NCBI GenBank assembly: GCA_021809525.1
Contig: JAKAYU010000007.1
Span: forward strand, 1-40,005
Source of the DNA: Pseudomonadota bacterium
GTDB lineage: Bacteria > Pseudomonadota > Gammaproteobacteria > Steroidobacterales > Steroidobacteraceae
Direction of reading: 5' to 3'
DNA length: 40,005 bases
Shown piece by piece: positions 17,561 to 25,779 of this stretch. Within the stretch, counting starts at the first letter, position 1; the number at the start of each line of letters is the position of its first letter. The notes under the pieces were generated by a model. It was not told the origin of the DNA. It did no database searches and saw only the letters and a program-made list of their open reading frames with translations. The translations under genes and the position numbers were made by a program.

Positions 17561-18609
17561 GTGCCACGGTATCGGTCGTCATTCCCGTCTACAATGAAGA
17601 GGCGGGTCTCGCGGCGCTGTTCGAGCGGCTGTATCCGGCGCTCGATGCGCTCGGCCGCGACTATGAGGTGATCTTCGTCGACGACGGCAGCCGCGACCGC
17701 TCCGCGGCGGCGCTGCGCCAGCAGTTCGAGCGTCGCCCGCAGTGCACCCGGGTGGTGCTGCTGACGCGCAATGCCGGTCAGCACATGGCGATCCTGGCCG
17801 GCTTTGCGCACGCGCGCGGGGACTACATCATCACCCTCGATGCCGATCTGCAGAACCCGCCGGAGGAGATCGGCAAGCTGATCGCGGCCATGGATCAGGG
17901 CGCGGACTATGTGGGCACGGTGCGTGCGCGCCGCCATGACGTGTTCTGGCGCAAGGCGGCCTCACGCCTGATGAACCGCATCCGCGAACGTACCACGCAG
18001 ATCCGCATCACCGATCAGGGCTGCATGCTGCGCGGCTACCACCGCACCGTCGTCGATGCGATCAATCGTTGCGTCGAAGTGAGCACCTTCGTGCCGGCCC
18101 TCGGCTACACCTTCGCGCGCCATCCGGTCGAGATCGAAGTGGCGCACGCCGGGCGCGCCGCCGGCCAATCGAAGTACTCCTTCTACCGGCTGATCCGGCT
18201 GAACTTCGATCTGATGACCGGCTTCTCGGTCGCGCCGCTGCAGTTCTTCACGATGTTCGGCATCCTGGTATCGCTGCTGTCGCTCGCGTTCGTGGTGGAC
18301 CTGGCGATCCGCAGGCTGTTCATCGGACCGGAAGTGCAGGGCGTATTCACTCTATTCGGGCTTGCGTTCTTCTTCATCGGCGTGCTGCTGGTCAGCGTCG
18401 GAGTGGTGGGCGAGTACGTTGGGCGCATCTACGAGCAGGTGCGCCAGCGGCCGCGCTATACGATTTCGGCGATCCTCGAGGACGGCTCCGGCATCGATAC
18501 CGGGGAGACCGGGGTGCGGCCGGCGGTGCTGCCGGTGCCCAAGCCGCATCCGCAGATGGATCACAGTGAGATGCTGCGCGCCGAACACGACCCGGGCCCC
18601 TCACCGTGA
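17557..18609 (+). CDS. arnC: Undecaprenyl-phosphate L-Ara4FN transferase ArnC (GT2)
   Basis: A 350-residue GT2 glycosyltransferase that moves formylated L-Ara4N from UDP to undecaprenyl phosphate at the inner membrane. Val-Asp-Asp-Gly-Ser (41-45) and the DxD-type Asp-Ala-Asp-Leu-Gln-Asn (95-100) mark the nucleotide-sugar site. Ser-Lys-Tyr-Ser-Phe-Tyr precedes two transmembrane helices at about 225-250 and 262-285. E. coli ArnC is about 322 residues. The extra 30 are a Pro/His-rich tail that looks unstructured. The GTG start overlaps the arnB stop, and the GTG of the formyltransferase overlaps its own stop, so three genes are linked by 4-nt overlaps. Confidence 0.9.
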   Translation: MSATVSVVIPVYNEEAGLAALFERLYPALDALGRDYEVIFVDDGSRDRSAAALRQQFERRPQCTRVVLLTRNAGQHMAILAGFAHARGDYIITLDADLQNPPEEIGKLIAAMDQGADYVGTVRARRHDVFWRKAASRLMNRIRERTTQIRITDQGCMLRGYHRTVVDAINRCVEVSTFVPALGYTFARHPVEIEVAHAGRAAGQSKYSFYRLIRLNFDLMTGFSVAPLQFFTMFGILVSLLSLAFVVDLAIRRLFIGPEVQGVFTLFGLAFFFIGVLLVSVGVVGEYVGRIYEQVRQRPRYTISAILEDGSGIDTGETGVRPAVLPVPKPHPQMDHSEMLRAEHDPGPSP

Positions 18610-19535
18610 CCGGCGCGGCGCGCGCAGTCGTATTTGCGTACCACGACGTCGGCGTACGCTGCCTGAAGACGCTGCTGTCCGGCGGTGTCGAGGTGCCGCT
18701 GGTGGTCACGGTGGCGGACGACCCGCGCGAGCAGCAGTGGTTCGCGAGCGTGGCGGAAACCGCGCGCGATTACGGGCTGCCCGTCGTCATGCCCGAGGAT
18801 CCCAACACCCCGGAATTCGCGGCGCGGCTCGCGGCGCTCGGTGTGGATTTTCTCTTCTCCTTCTACTACCGCTCCATGCTGGGCGCTCCGTTGCTCGCGT
18901 GCGCGCGCCGCGGAGCGCTCAACATGCACGGCTCGCTGCTGCCGAAGTATCGCGGGCGCGCGCCGGTCAACTGGGCGATCCTCAACGGGGAGCGCGAGAT
19001 CGGTGCGACGCTGCACTACATGGTCGCGCGGGCCGATGCCGGGGATATCGTCGATCAGCAGGCAGTGCCCATCCTGGCCGATGACGAGGCGCGTGAGGTC
19101 TACGCCAAGGTGACCGCGGCGGCGGAGATCGTTCTGGCCCGCTCGCTTGCGGGCCTGCTCGACGGCACGGCGCCGCATCGTCCACAGCCGCTGATCCCCG
19201 GCCAGTACTTCGGCCGGCGGCGCCCCGAGGACGGGCGGATCGACTGGAACTGGCCCGCCCAGCGCATCCACGATCTGGTGCGCGCGGTCGCGCCGCCGTT
19301 TCCGGGGGCGTTTGGGGAGGTTGGCGGGCAGCGGTGGTGGCTGCACCGAACGCGTCTCGCCACGCGCACGATGACGCCCGGGCCGGCGCGGCTGATCGGC
19401 GTAGAGGGCGAGTGCCAGGTCGCCTGCGCGGATGGGTCGGTGCTGCGGATATTGCGGGCAGCCAATGCGGCCGGCCCGATCGACCTCAGAGGCCTCGCCC
19501 ATGATCTCGAACGCCGTCCGGTGACGCTCGGTTGA
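18606..19535 (+). CDS. arnA: UDP-L-Ara4N formyltransferase (N-terminal half of ArnA as a separate protein)
   Basis: A 309-residue folate-dependent formyltransferase that formylates the 4-amino group of UDP-L-Ara4N, which drives the pathway forward before ArnC. It aligns with residues 1-304 of E. coli ArnA. Catalytic residues are intact: Asn106 and His108 in LNMHGSLLPKYRG, and Asp144 in ARADAGDIV, with the same 36-residue spacing as His104/Asp140 in ArnA. A small OB-like C-terminal domain follows, as in methionyl-tRNA formyltransferases. It differs from Fmt in gene context and in the Leu-Pro-Lys-Tyr-Arg-Gly-Arg-Ala-Pro-Val-Asn stretch. The GTG at 18606 overlaps the arnC stop. Separate from the decarboxylase gene, so ArnA is split. 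The same symbol is used for both halves for lack of a standard split name. Confidence 0.9.
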   Translation: MTGAARAVVFAYHDVGVRCLKTLLSGGVEVPLVVTVADDPREQQWFASVAETARDYGLPVVMPEDPNTPEFAARLAALGVDFLFSFYYRSMLGAPLLACARRGALNMHGSLLPKYRGRAPVNWAILNGEREIGATLHYMVARADAGDIVDQQAVPILADDEAREVYAKVTAAAEIVLARSLAGLLDGTAPHRPQPLIPGQYFGRRRPEDGRIDWNWPAQRIHDLVRAVAPPFPGAFGEVGGQRWWLHRTRLATRTMTPGPARLIGVEGECQVACADGSVLRILRAANAAGPIDLRGLAHDLERRPVTLG

Positions 19536-19566
19536 GGAGCCGGCCGCCGAGGGAGTCGGGCATACA

Positions 19567-20469
19567 GTGACCACGATTGCGCTGAAGATCGACGTCGATA
19601 CGTACCGTGGCACCCTGGACGGGGTGCCGAGGCTTGCGGCGGCACTCGAGCGCTGCGGAGCACGGGCAACCTTTCTCTTTACGCTGGGTCCGGATCACAC
19701 GGGGCGCGCGATCAAGCGGGTGTTCCGACGCGGATTTCTCGGCAAGGTGCGCCGCACCTCCGTCGTGAGCCACTACGGCGTGCGCACGCTGCTGTATGGC
19801 GTGCTGTTGCCCGGTCCGCGCATCGGGCGGCGCTGTGAGGCGCTGCTGAGGAGCATCGATGCACGCGGTTTCGAAGTCGGCGTGCATACCTGGGATCACG
19901 TTAAATGGCAGGATGGGGTTGCGCACGCGAGCGGCGAGTGGACCCGCCGCCAGCTGGAGCTGGCGCGCGCGGAGTTCACGCGCGTGTTCGGGCGAGAGCC
20001 CGTGGCGCACGGCGCGGCCGGCTGGCAGGTCAACCGCTACGTGCCGCAGCTGCAGGCCGAGGCCGGTTTCCGCTACGCCTCGGATACCCGCGGAACCTCC
20101 CCGTTCATCCCGTTCCTCGACGGTCACGACATTCCGGTGCCGCAGCTGCCGACCACGCTGCCGACGCTCGATGAGTTGATTGGCCGGGAGGATCTGCCCG
20201 GAGCCGATCCGATCGAGCACCTGCTGCGCTTGAGCGACGGCGGGGGCGATCACGTGTTTACCCTGCACGCTGAGCTCGAAGGTGGCGCCTACCTCGAGGG
20301 CTTCGAGCGGCTGCTGCACGCGTGGCGCGAACGGGGCGCGAGGCTGACGGATATGGCGACCTATGCCGCGACGCTCGATCCGGCGCGCCTGCCGCGCTGT
20401 GCGATCGAGAGTGGCAGCGTCCCGGGACGCTCCGGTACGCTCGCCGTGCAAGGCCGGGCGCACGCATGA
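19567..20469 (+). CDS. arnD: Undecaprenyl-phosphate-L-Ara4FN deformylase ArnD
   Basis: A 300-residue NodB-type polysaccharide deacetylase of the ArnD branch, which removes the formyl group from the lipid-linked sugar so that it can be flipped and used by ArnT. Metal site: Lys-Ile-Asp-Val-Asp-Thr-Tyr-Arg-Gly-Thr near 7-16, and Gly-Val-His-Thr-Trp-Asp-His near 104-110. Ala-Ala-Gly-Trp-Gln and the C-terminal Leu-His-Ala-Glu-Leu-Glu-Gly match ArnD of E. coli. No signal peptide is seen, and a peripheral position on the cytoplasmic face fits the pathway. The GTG start at 19567 is 31 nt after the formyltransferase gene. Its stop overlaps the start of the next gene (ATGA). Confidence 0.9.
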   Translation: MTTIALKIDVDTYRGTLDGVPRLAAALERCGARATFLFTLGPDHTGRAIKRVFRRGFLGKVRRTSVVSHYGVRTLLYGVLLPGPRIGRRCEALLRSIDARGFEVGVHTWDHVKWQDGVAHASGEWTRRQLELARAEFTRVFGREPVAHGAAGWQVNRYVPQLQAEAGFRYASDTRGTSPFIPFLDGHDIPVPQLPTTLPTLDELIGREDLPGADPIEHLLRLSDGGGDHVFTLHAELEGGAYLEGFERLLHAWRERGARLTDMATYAATLDPARLPRCAIESGSVPGRSGTLAVQGRAHA

Positions 20470-21464
20470 ACGAACTGCCCACGACGATGCATGCCGTCGA
20501 GATCGCAGCGCCCGGGGGGCCGGAGGTGCTGCGGCTCGTACGCCGGCCGGTGCCGCAGCCCGGCGCACGCGAGGTGTTGATCCGCGTGCGCGCCGCGGGC
20601 GTCAATCGTCCCGATGTCCTGCAGCGCCGCGGGGCGTATCCGCCCCCGGCAGGCGCGAGCGACATCCCTGGTCTGGAGCTCGCCGGCGAGGTGGTGCTGG
20701 TGGGCGATGAGGTCAGGCAGTGGGCGGCAGGGGATCGGGTCTGCGCGCTGGTGGCCGGCGGTGGCTATGCCGAGTACGCGCTCGCGCCGGCGGTGCAGTG
20801 CCTGCCGATCCCCAAGGGGCTCACCGTCGAGGAGGCCGCCGCGCTGCCGGAGACCGTCTTCACCGTCTACTACAATGTCTGGGAGCGCTCGCGCCTGCAG
20901 CCGGGCGAGTGGCTGCTGGTGCACGGCGGCTCGAGCGGCATCGGCACCACCGCCATCCTGCTCGCCAAGGCGTTCGGTGCCCACGTGGTGGTCACTGCGG
21001 GCAGCGATGAGAAGTGTGCCGCCTGCCTGCGCCTGGGCGCGGATGCGGCGATCAACTACAGGCGCGAGGACTTCGTCCCGGCCACGGTTGCGGCCACCGG
21101 GGGGCGCGGGGCGGACGTCATTCTCGACATGGTGGGCGGCGATTACCTCGCGCGCGACATCGCCTCGGCCGCACCGGAAGGACGCATCGCGGTGATCGCC
21201 ACCCAGGGCGGACGCAAGGCCGAGATCGATCTGGCGCAGGTGATGGGCAAGCGGCTCATGATCGGCGGCTCGACGCTCAGGCCTCAGACGGTCGAGCGCA
21301 AGGGCGAGATCGCCGCGGCGCTGCGCCGGACGGTCTGGCCGCTCATCGAATCGAAATCACTGCGCCCGCCGATTCACGCGCGCTTCGCCCTGGCCGAGGC
21401 CGCGCAGGCACATGCCCTGATGGAATCCGGCGGACACATCGGCAAGATCGTGCTGGTGCTCTAG
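20466..21464 (+). CDS. Quinone oxidoreductase-like MDR protein (NAD(P)H)
   Basis: A 332-residue zinc-free medium-chain reductase of the quinone oxidoreductase/PIG3 group. It has Ala-Gly-Val-Asn-Arg-Pro-Asp-Val-Leu-Gln-Arg in the catalytic domain, and the nucleotide motif GGSSGIGTTA near residues 155-164. A C-terminal Gly-Gly-Ser-Thr-Leu-Arg segment is typical of PIG3-like proteins. Enzymes of this type reduce quinones or enones with NADPH. It is the last gene of the arn transcript by position: the ATG overlaps the arnD stop. No role in lipid A modification is known for the family, so the link may be only transcriptional. It converges with an Lrp gene 2 nt away. Substrate is unknown. Confidence 0.87.
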   Translation: MNELPTTMHAVEIAAPGGPEVLRLVRRPVPQPGAREVLIRVRAAGVNRPDVLQRRGAYPPPAGASDIPGLELAGEVVLVGDEVRQWAAGDRVCALVAGGGYAEYALAPAVQCLPIPKGLTVEEAAALPETVFTVYYNVWERSRLQPGEWLLVHGGSSGIGTTAILLAKAFGAHVVVTAGSDEKCAACLRLGADAAINYRREDFVPATVAATGGRGADVILDMVGGDYLARDIASAAPEGRIAVIATQGGRKAEIDLAQVMGKRLMIGGSTLRPQTVERKGEIAAALRRTVWPLIESKSLRPPIHARFALAEAAQAHALMESGGHIGKIVLVL

Positions 21465-21466
21465 CA

Positions 21467-21949
21467 TCACGCCTGGCGCTGAGCACTCGAGCGCACCGGC
21501 AGCACCGGCGAGCGCGTCACGGTGCGCATCGCGAAGCTCGACTGTACCCGCACCACGCTTGGCAGCCGGGTCAGATGCTGGCTGTGGATGCGCTCGAAAT
21601 CATCCAGGTCCGCCACGACCAGGCGCAGCAGATAATCGTGCTCGCCGGTCATCAGATAGCACTCCATGACCTGCGGGATCTTGCGTACCGCCGCCTCGAA
21701 GGCCTCGAGCCCGGACTGGCTCTGCCGGTCGAGGGTGATGTTGACGAACACGTTGACTGGATAGCCCGCCTGGTGCTGATCGATGAGGGCGGTGTAGCCC
21801 TCGATCACGCCGGATTCCTCGAGCGCCTTGACCCGGCGCAGGCAGGCCGATTCGGACAGGCTCACCTCGCTCGCGAGGCGCGCGTTGGTGATGCGGGCAT
21901 CCTGTTGCAGGCGGCGTAGGATGGCGTGATCGTAGCGGTCGAGGTCCAT
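21467..21949 (-). CDS. Lrp/AsnC family regulator, probably of alanine dehydrogenase
   Basis: A 160-residue Lrp/AsnC regulator. The N-terminal helix-turn-helix is at about 5-55 (Arg-Ile-Thr-Asn-Ala-Arg-Leu-Ala through Ser-Glu-Ser-Ala-Cys-Leu-Arg-Arg-Val). The RAM effector domain follows from about 65, with the Gly-Glu-His-Asp-Tyr-Leu-Leu-Arg motif used in amino-acid binding and oligomer contact. Such proteins form octamers that sense amino acids. The gene is divergent from ald across 139 nt, a layout seen for AldR-type regulators of alanine dehydrogenase. Regulation of ald by alanine is therefore likely, but inferred. The ATG at 21949 is chosen because Asp-Leu-Asp-Arg-Tyr-Asp is a typical start; the frame is open further upstream. 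A near-palindrome adjoins the start. Confidence 0.88.
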   Translation of the reverse strand: MDLDRYDHAILRRLQQDARITNARLASEVSLSESACLRRVKALEESGVIEGYTALIDQHQAGYPVNVFVNITLDRQSQSGLEAFEAAVRKIPQVMECYLMTGEHDYLLRLVVADLDDFERIHSQHLTRLPSVVRVQSSFAMRTVTRSPVLPVRSSAQRQA

Positions 21950-21950
21950 C

Positions 21951-21966
21951 GGCGAAATATTCTGCC
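21951..21966. promoter_or_regulatory. Candidate Lrp-type operator beside the regulator start
   Basis: GGCGAAATATTCTGCC is a near-palindrome (GGC and GAA mirrored by TTC and GCC) in an AT-rich patch 2 nt before the regulator's start codon. Its position suggests autoregulation. AATATTCT (21956-21963) recurs beside the second Lrp gene of the window at 39823-39830. No footprint information is available. Confidence 0.35.
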
Positions 21967-22088
21967 ACAAAGTAGGCCGAAAGTCGCAGATTTCACCGAG
22001 ACGGGCGGTGCAATGGGCCATTTCGCAAGCTGCTGCCGGCGCCCCTCCGTAAGCTGCTGACCCCATTCCACTTCGGGGGAGATTCTCA

Positions 22089-23201
22089 ATGCGTATCGGC
22101 GTTCCGCGCGAAATCAAGGTGCACGAGTATCGAGTGGGTCTGGTTCCGGCCGGGGTGCGTGAGCTCACCGGCGCGGGGCACGAGGTGCTGATCGAGACCG
22201 GTGCGGGCGCCGGCATCGGCATCCCCGACGCGGACTATCAGGCCGTCGGGGCGAAGATCGTGCCGGGCGCGGCCGATGTGTTCGGCAGCGCCGATCTGGT
22301 CGTGAAGGTCAAGGAGCCGCAGCCGGCCGAGTGCGCGATGCTGCGCCGCGGGCAGGTGCTCTTCACCTACCTGCATCTGGCGCCGGATCCACAGCAGGCC
22401 CGCGCGCTGATGAAGTCCGGCGCCACGGCGATCGCCTACGAGACCGTCACGCGCCGCGGCGCGCTGCCGCTGCTTACGCCGATGAGCGAGGTGGCCGGGC
22501 GCATGTCCGTGCAGGTCGGCGCGACCTGCCTGCAGAAGGCCAACGGCGGGCGCGGCGTGCTGCTCGGCGGCGTGCCGGGCGTGCTGCCGGCAAAGGTCGT
22601 GATCCTCGGCGGCGGAGTCGCCGGGACTCACGCGGCGCAGATGGCCGTGGGCATGCATGCCGACGTGACGGTGGTGGATCGCTCCATCGAGCGGCTGCGC
22701 GAGCTGTCCGACATGTTCGGCTCCTCGCTGCGCACCGCCCATTCCACTGCGGCAGCCATCGAACGGCTGGTGAAGGACGCCGATCTGGTCATCGGCGCGG
22801 TATTGATCACCGGCGCGGCCGCGCCGAAGCTGCTCACGCGTGCGATGCTGAAGAGCATGCAGCCTGGATCGGTGCTGGTCGACATTGCGATCGACCAGGG
22901 CGGCTGCTTCGAGACGAGCAAGCCCACGACGCACGCCGAACCGACCTTCCTCGTCGATGGCATCGTGCACTACTGCGTCGCCAACATGCCGGGCGCAGTG
23001 GCACGCACCTCCACGTTCGCCCTGACGAACGCGACCCTGCCGTACGTGCGTCAGCTCGCCGATCTCGGCTGGCAGGAGGCGCTGCGCCAGGACGCGGGGT
23101 TCGCGGCCGGCCTGAACGTACACGCCGGCGCCATCACCCATGCGGCGGTGGCGCACTCGCTCGGTATCGAGCTTGCCCCTTCGCCCATACAGGCCGGTTA
23201 A
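22089..23201 (+). CDS. ald: Alanine dehydrogenase
   Basis: A 370-residue NAD-dependent L-alanine dehydrogenase that interconverts alanine and pyruvate plus ammonia. It provides carbon from alanine or assimilates ammonia. It has the substrate-binding Lys75 (Val-Lys-Val-Lys-Glu-Pro) and the catalytic His96 (Tyr-Leu-His-Leu-Ala), both at the standard numbering. The Rossmann motif GGGVAGTHAA lies near residue 172, and Val-Asp-Ile-Ala-Ile-Asp-Gln-Gly-Gly supplies the active-site Asp near 270. Length is normal for the hexameric enzyme. The ATG at 22089 is preceded by GGGGGAG. The gene is divergent from an Lrp/AsnC gene that probably controls it. A structured hairpin follows the stop. Confidence 0.95.
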   Translation: MRIGVPREIKVHEYRVGLVPAGVRELTGAGHEVLIETGAGAGIGIPDADYQAVGAKIVPGAADVFGSADLVVKVKEPQPAECAMLRRGQVLFTYLHLAPDPQQARALMKSGATAIAYETVTRRGALPLLTPMSEVAGRMSVQVGATCLQKANGGRGVLLGGVPGVLPAKVVILGGGVAGTHAAQMAVGMHADVTVVDRSIERLRELSDMFGSSLRTAHSTAAAIERLVKDADLVIGAVLITGAAAPKLLTRAMLKSMQPGSVLVDIAIDQGGCFETSKPTTHAEPTFLVDGIVHYCVANMPGAVARTSTFALTNATLPYVRQLADLGWQEALRQDAGFAAGLNVHAGAITHAAVAHSLGIELAPSPIQAG

Positions 23202-23222
23202 ACGCATGTAACGTCTGGCGCA

Positions 23223-23260
23223 GCGGGGCCGCTGGCCGGTAGGCTAGCGGCTCGCCCCGC
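23223..23260 (+). terminator. Long GC-rich hairpin after ald
   Basis: Seven pairs (23223-23229 with 23254-23260) are extended, after a short bulge, by CGCT/AGCG and a GGCC/GGCT inner stem. It begins 22 nt after the ald stop. There is no U-run, so termination would have to be Rho-assisted; it may instead protect the 3' end. Confidence 0.4.
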
Positions 23261-23319
23261 GTGCGACGGTGCCGAGCGGCTCCGCCGGCGCAGGCGTTCA
23301 CCCATTCAGGAGGTTCTCG

Positions 23320-23904
23320 ATGCGTCTCAGCAAACTCATTGTGCCGCTGGCTCTGCTTGCGGTCTCGTGCGGCACGGCGTTCGCCAAGCCCGTGACCTAC
23401 GTGTGCGACCCGACCCACACGCATCCGAGCTTCTCGACCGATCATTTCGGCGGGCTGTCGGTGTGGCGCGGCATCTTCACCAAGACGAGCTGCACCATCG
23501 TGCTCGACCGCGCCGCGCAGACCGGCACGGTGCACGTGACGGTCGATACCGCCTCGGACGATTTCGGCGAGTCGCAGCTCGACAAGGATGCCCGCGGGCC
23601 GCAGCTGCTCGATGTGGCCAAGTACCCGACGGCCACCTACGTGGGGCGTCTGGCGGACTTCAAGCACGGCGCACCGACCCGCGTGATCGGCAAGTTCACG
23701 CTGCACGGGGTGACGCGGCCGCTGACGCTCACCATCCGGCACTTCGAATGCAAGGAAATCGTCTTCTTCCACCAGTACCGCTGCGGGGCGGATGCGTTCG
23801 CCGAGTTCAACCGCGCCAAATACGGCATCACTTATGGCCGCGCGATCGGCTTTCAGATGTGGGTGCGCCTGCACATCCAGGTCGAGGCCGTCCGTCAGGG
23901 ATGA
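23320..23904 (+). CDS. Periplasmic YceI family protein
   Basis: A 194-residue exported protein of the YceI family, an eight-stranded lipocalin-like barrel that binds polyisoprenoids or other amphipathic ligands. The signal peptide covers about residues 1-22, ending Ala-Phe-Ala before Lys. The mature protein starts with Thr-Tyr-Val-Cys-Asp-Pro-Thr-His-Thr. It has the family strand Asp-Lys-Asp-Ala-Arg-Gly-Pro-Gln-Leu-Leu-Asp-Val-Ala-Lys-Tyr-Pro and the Gly-Lys-Phe-Thr-Leu-His-Gly-Val-Thr-Arg-Pro motif. Four cysteines in the mature form may make disulfides. The ATG at 23320 has AGGAGG six bases upstream. Single gene with hairpins on both sides. The ligand is unknown. Confidence 0.9.
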   Translation: MRLSKLIVPLALLAVSCGTAFAKPVTYVCDPTHTHPSFSTDHFGGLSVWRGIFTKTSCTIVLDRAAQTGTVHVTVDTASDDFGESQLDKDARGPQLLDVAKYPTATYVGRLADFKHGAPTRVIGKFTLHGVTRPLTLTIRHFECKEIVFFHQYRCGADAFAEFNRAKYGITYGRAIGFQMWVRLHIQVEAVRQG

Positions 23905-23961
23905 GCGGCGCGGGGACCTGAGAACCTAATCACATAGCTCGAAAGTCTGAGCGGCCGAGCG

Positions 23962-23990
23962 CGCCCGGCGGGCGCGCCGGGCGTTGCTTT
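23962..23990 (+). terminator. Intrinsic terminator after the YceI gene
   Basis: A perfect 9-bp GC stem (23962-23970 with 23975-23983) with a 4-nt loop is followed by TTGCTTT. It lies 57 nt after the stop and directly before the promoter region of cysQ. Confidence 0.7.
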
Positions 23991-24029
23991 GTGTAGACTT
24001 GGGCGCTGGATTTTCAACGGAACGATCCT

Positions 24030-24842
24030 GTGCCCCTGACCGCAGACTCAGCCCTGCTCGAAGCGCTGCTTCCGGTGGCCGTGGCCGCCGGCCGCGAGGC
24101 CCATGCCGTGTATCTGCGCGGCTGCCCGGTCGAGGAAAAGGCCGACCGCACACCGGTGACCGAGGCCGACCGCGCCGCCGAGGCGATCATTCTTGCGCAC
24201 CTGGCGCAGCTCTCCCCGCACATCCCCGTGGTGGCCGAGGAGTCCTGTGCGGCCGGAGGCGTGCCGAAGGTGGGCGAGATGTTCTTCCTGGTCGATCCGC
24301 TTGACGGCACCAAGGAGTTCATCGCCCGACGCGGTGATTTCACGGTCAACATCGCGCTGATTCGCGCCGGAGAGCCGGTGCTCGGCGTCGTGTACGCGCC
24401 CGTCACGGGCATGGTCTATGCGGGCGAGGTGGCCGCCGCCCGCGCCTTCCGCTACGCGCAGCCGGCCGCGGGCGGCCCGGCCGGTCCACGCGAGTCGCTG
24501 CACGTGCGAGCCGTGCCCGCAGCCGGTCTGACGGCGGTGGTGTCCCGCTCGCACGCCACCCCCGAGACCGAGCAGTACCTGCGCGCCTACACGCTGCACG
24601 AGCGGGTCTCGGTCGGCTCGTCGCTGAAGTTCTGTCTGGTCGCCTCGGGGCAGGCGGATCTGTATCCGCGTCTCGGGCCGACCATGGAGTGGGACACCGC
24701 CGCCGGCCACGCGGTGCTCGTTGCCGCCGGCGGCCAGGTGCTCGCCCCGGGCGGAGGGCCCCTGCGTTACGGCAAGCCGCAGTTCCGCAACACGTTCTTC
24801 GTGGCGGGGGGGGCGTTCCCCCTCGTGCCGCTGGCCGCGTGA
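24030..24842 (+). CDS. cysQ: 3'(2'),5'-bisphosphate nucleotidase CysQ
   Basis: A 270-residue Mg2+-dependent, Li+-sensitive phosphatase of the inositol monophosphatase superfamily. It hydrolyses 3'-phosphoadenosine 5'-phosphate (PAP) to AMP and may also act on PAPS, which prevents build-up during sulfate assimilation. Metal-binding motifs are present: Val-Ala-Glu-Glu-Ser near 68-72, DPLDGTKEF at 89-97, and Trp-Asp-Thr-Ala-Ala-Gly near 223. The Gly-Ser-Ser-Leu-Lys-Phe-Cys stretch is typical of CysQ. The start is a GTG at 24030. It heads a cysQ-cysD-cysNC operon; the next gene begins 4 nt after its stop. An upstream terminator isolates it from the YceI gene. Confidence 0.92.
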   Translation: MPLTADSALLEALLPVAVAAGREAHAVYLRGCPVEEKADRTPVTEADRAAEAIILAHLAQLSPHIPVVAEESCAAGGVPKVGEMFFLVDPLDGTKEFIARRGDFTVNIALIRAGEPVLGVVYAPVTGMVYAGEVAAARAFRYAQPAAGGPAGPRESLHVRAVPAAGLTAVVSRSHATPETEQYLRAYTLHERVSVGSSLKFCLVASGQADLYPRLGPTMEWDTAAGHAVLVAAGGQVLAPGGGPLRYGKPQFRNTFFVAGGAFPLVPLAA

Positions 24843-24846
24843 GCCT

Positions 24847-25779
24847 ATGAGCACGAGCACACCGAGCCCCTCCGGCACGCGCCTCTCCCCGCACCTGCGC
24901 CAGCTCGAGTCCGAGTCGATCGGCATCCTGCGCGAGGTGGTTGCCGAGTTCCACAATCCGGTGATGCTCTACTCGATCGGCAAGGACTCCGGCGTCATGC
25001 TGCACCTGGCGCTGAAGGCGTTCCACCCCGCGAAGCCGCCGTTTCCGCTGCTGCACATCGACACCGGCTGGAAATTCCGCGCCATGATCGAGCACCGCGA
25101 TCAGATCTGCGCGCGCTACGGCGTGAAGCTCCTCGTGCACACCAACCCCGATGGTCTGGCGCGCGGAATAAATCCGATCACCTGCGGCTCGCAGCTGCAC
25201 ACCCAGGTGATGAAGACCGAGGCGCTGAAGCAGGCGCTCGACAAATGGCAGTTCGACGCCGCCTTCGGCGGTGCACGGCGCGACGAGGAGAAAAGCCGCG
25301 CCAAGGAGCGCATCTTCTCGTTCCGCTCCGCCGGGCACGTGTGGGATCCGCGCAATCAGCGCCCCGAGCTGTGGAATCTCTACAACACCCGCATCAGCCA
25401 GGGCGAGACCATCCGGGTCTTTCCGCTCTCGAACTGGACCGAGCTCGACATCTGGCAGTACACGCGCGCGCAGAACATTCCGGTGGTGCCGCTTTACTTC
25501 GCAGCGGCCCGGCCGGTCATCGAGCGCGACGGGCAGCTCATCATGCGGGACGATGAGCGCATGGCGCTGAAGCCCGGGGAGCGCGAGCAGGTGCGCATGG
25601 TGCGCTTCCGCTCCCTCGGCTGCTATCCGCTGTCGGCCGCGATCGAGAGCCAGGCCGCGACGATCGATGAGGTCATCGCCGAGATGCTCGCCACGCGCAC
25701 GTCCGAGCGCTCCGGACGGCTGATCGATACCGACGAGGCGGCCTCGATGGAGAAGAAGAAACGTGACGGATACTTCTGA
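24847..25779 (+). CDS. cysD: Sulfate adenylyltransferase subunit 2 CysD
   Basis: A 310-residue catalytic subunit of ATP sulfurylase, which makes adenosine 5'-phosphosulfate (APS) from ATP and sulfate with GTP hydrolysis by CysN. The PP-loop Ser-Ile-Gly-Lys-Asp-Ser-Gly-Val is at 43-50. [14 protein letters not shown] and the Arg-Phe-Arg-Ser-Leu-Gly-Cys motif are characteristic. The C-terminus ends Arg-Asp-Gly-Tyr-Phe, as in the E. coli protein. Length is normal. The ATG at 24847 follows the cysQ stop by 4 nt. The 3' end overlaps the CysNC start by 17 nt, so the two subunits are coupled. It acts in the cytoplasm. Confidence 0.95.
   Translation: MSTSTPSPSGTRLSPHLRQLESESIGILREVVAEFHNPVMLYSIGKDSGVMLHLALKAFHPAKPPFPLLHIDTGWKFRAMIEHRDQICARYGVKLLVHTNPDGLARGINPITCGSQLHTQVMKTEALKQALDKWQFDAAFGGARRDEEKSRAKERIFSFRSAGHVWDPRNQRPELWNLYNTRISQGETIRVFPLSNWTELDIWQYTRAQNIPVVPLYFAAARPVIERDGQLIMRDDERMALKPGEREQVRMVRFRSLGCYPLSAAIESQAATIDEVIAEMLATRTSERSGRLIDTDEAASMEKKKRDGYF

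Noticed and set aside
13306-21464. A general O-antigen or capsule operon instead of an L-Ara4N operon
   Set aside because: Every core step of the L-Ara4N pathway is present with specific catalytic motifs (ArnB, ArnC, ArnD, ArnT and both ArnA activities). No polymerase or polysaccharide flippase is present.
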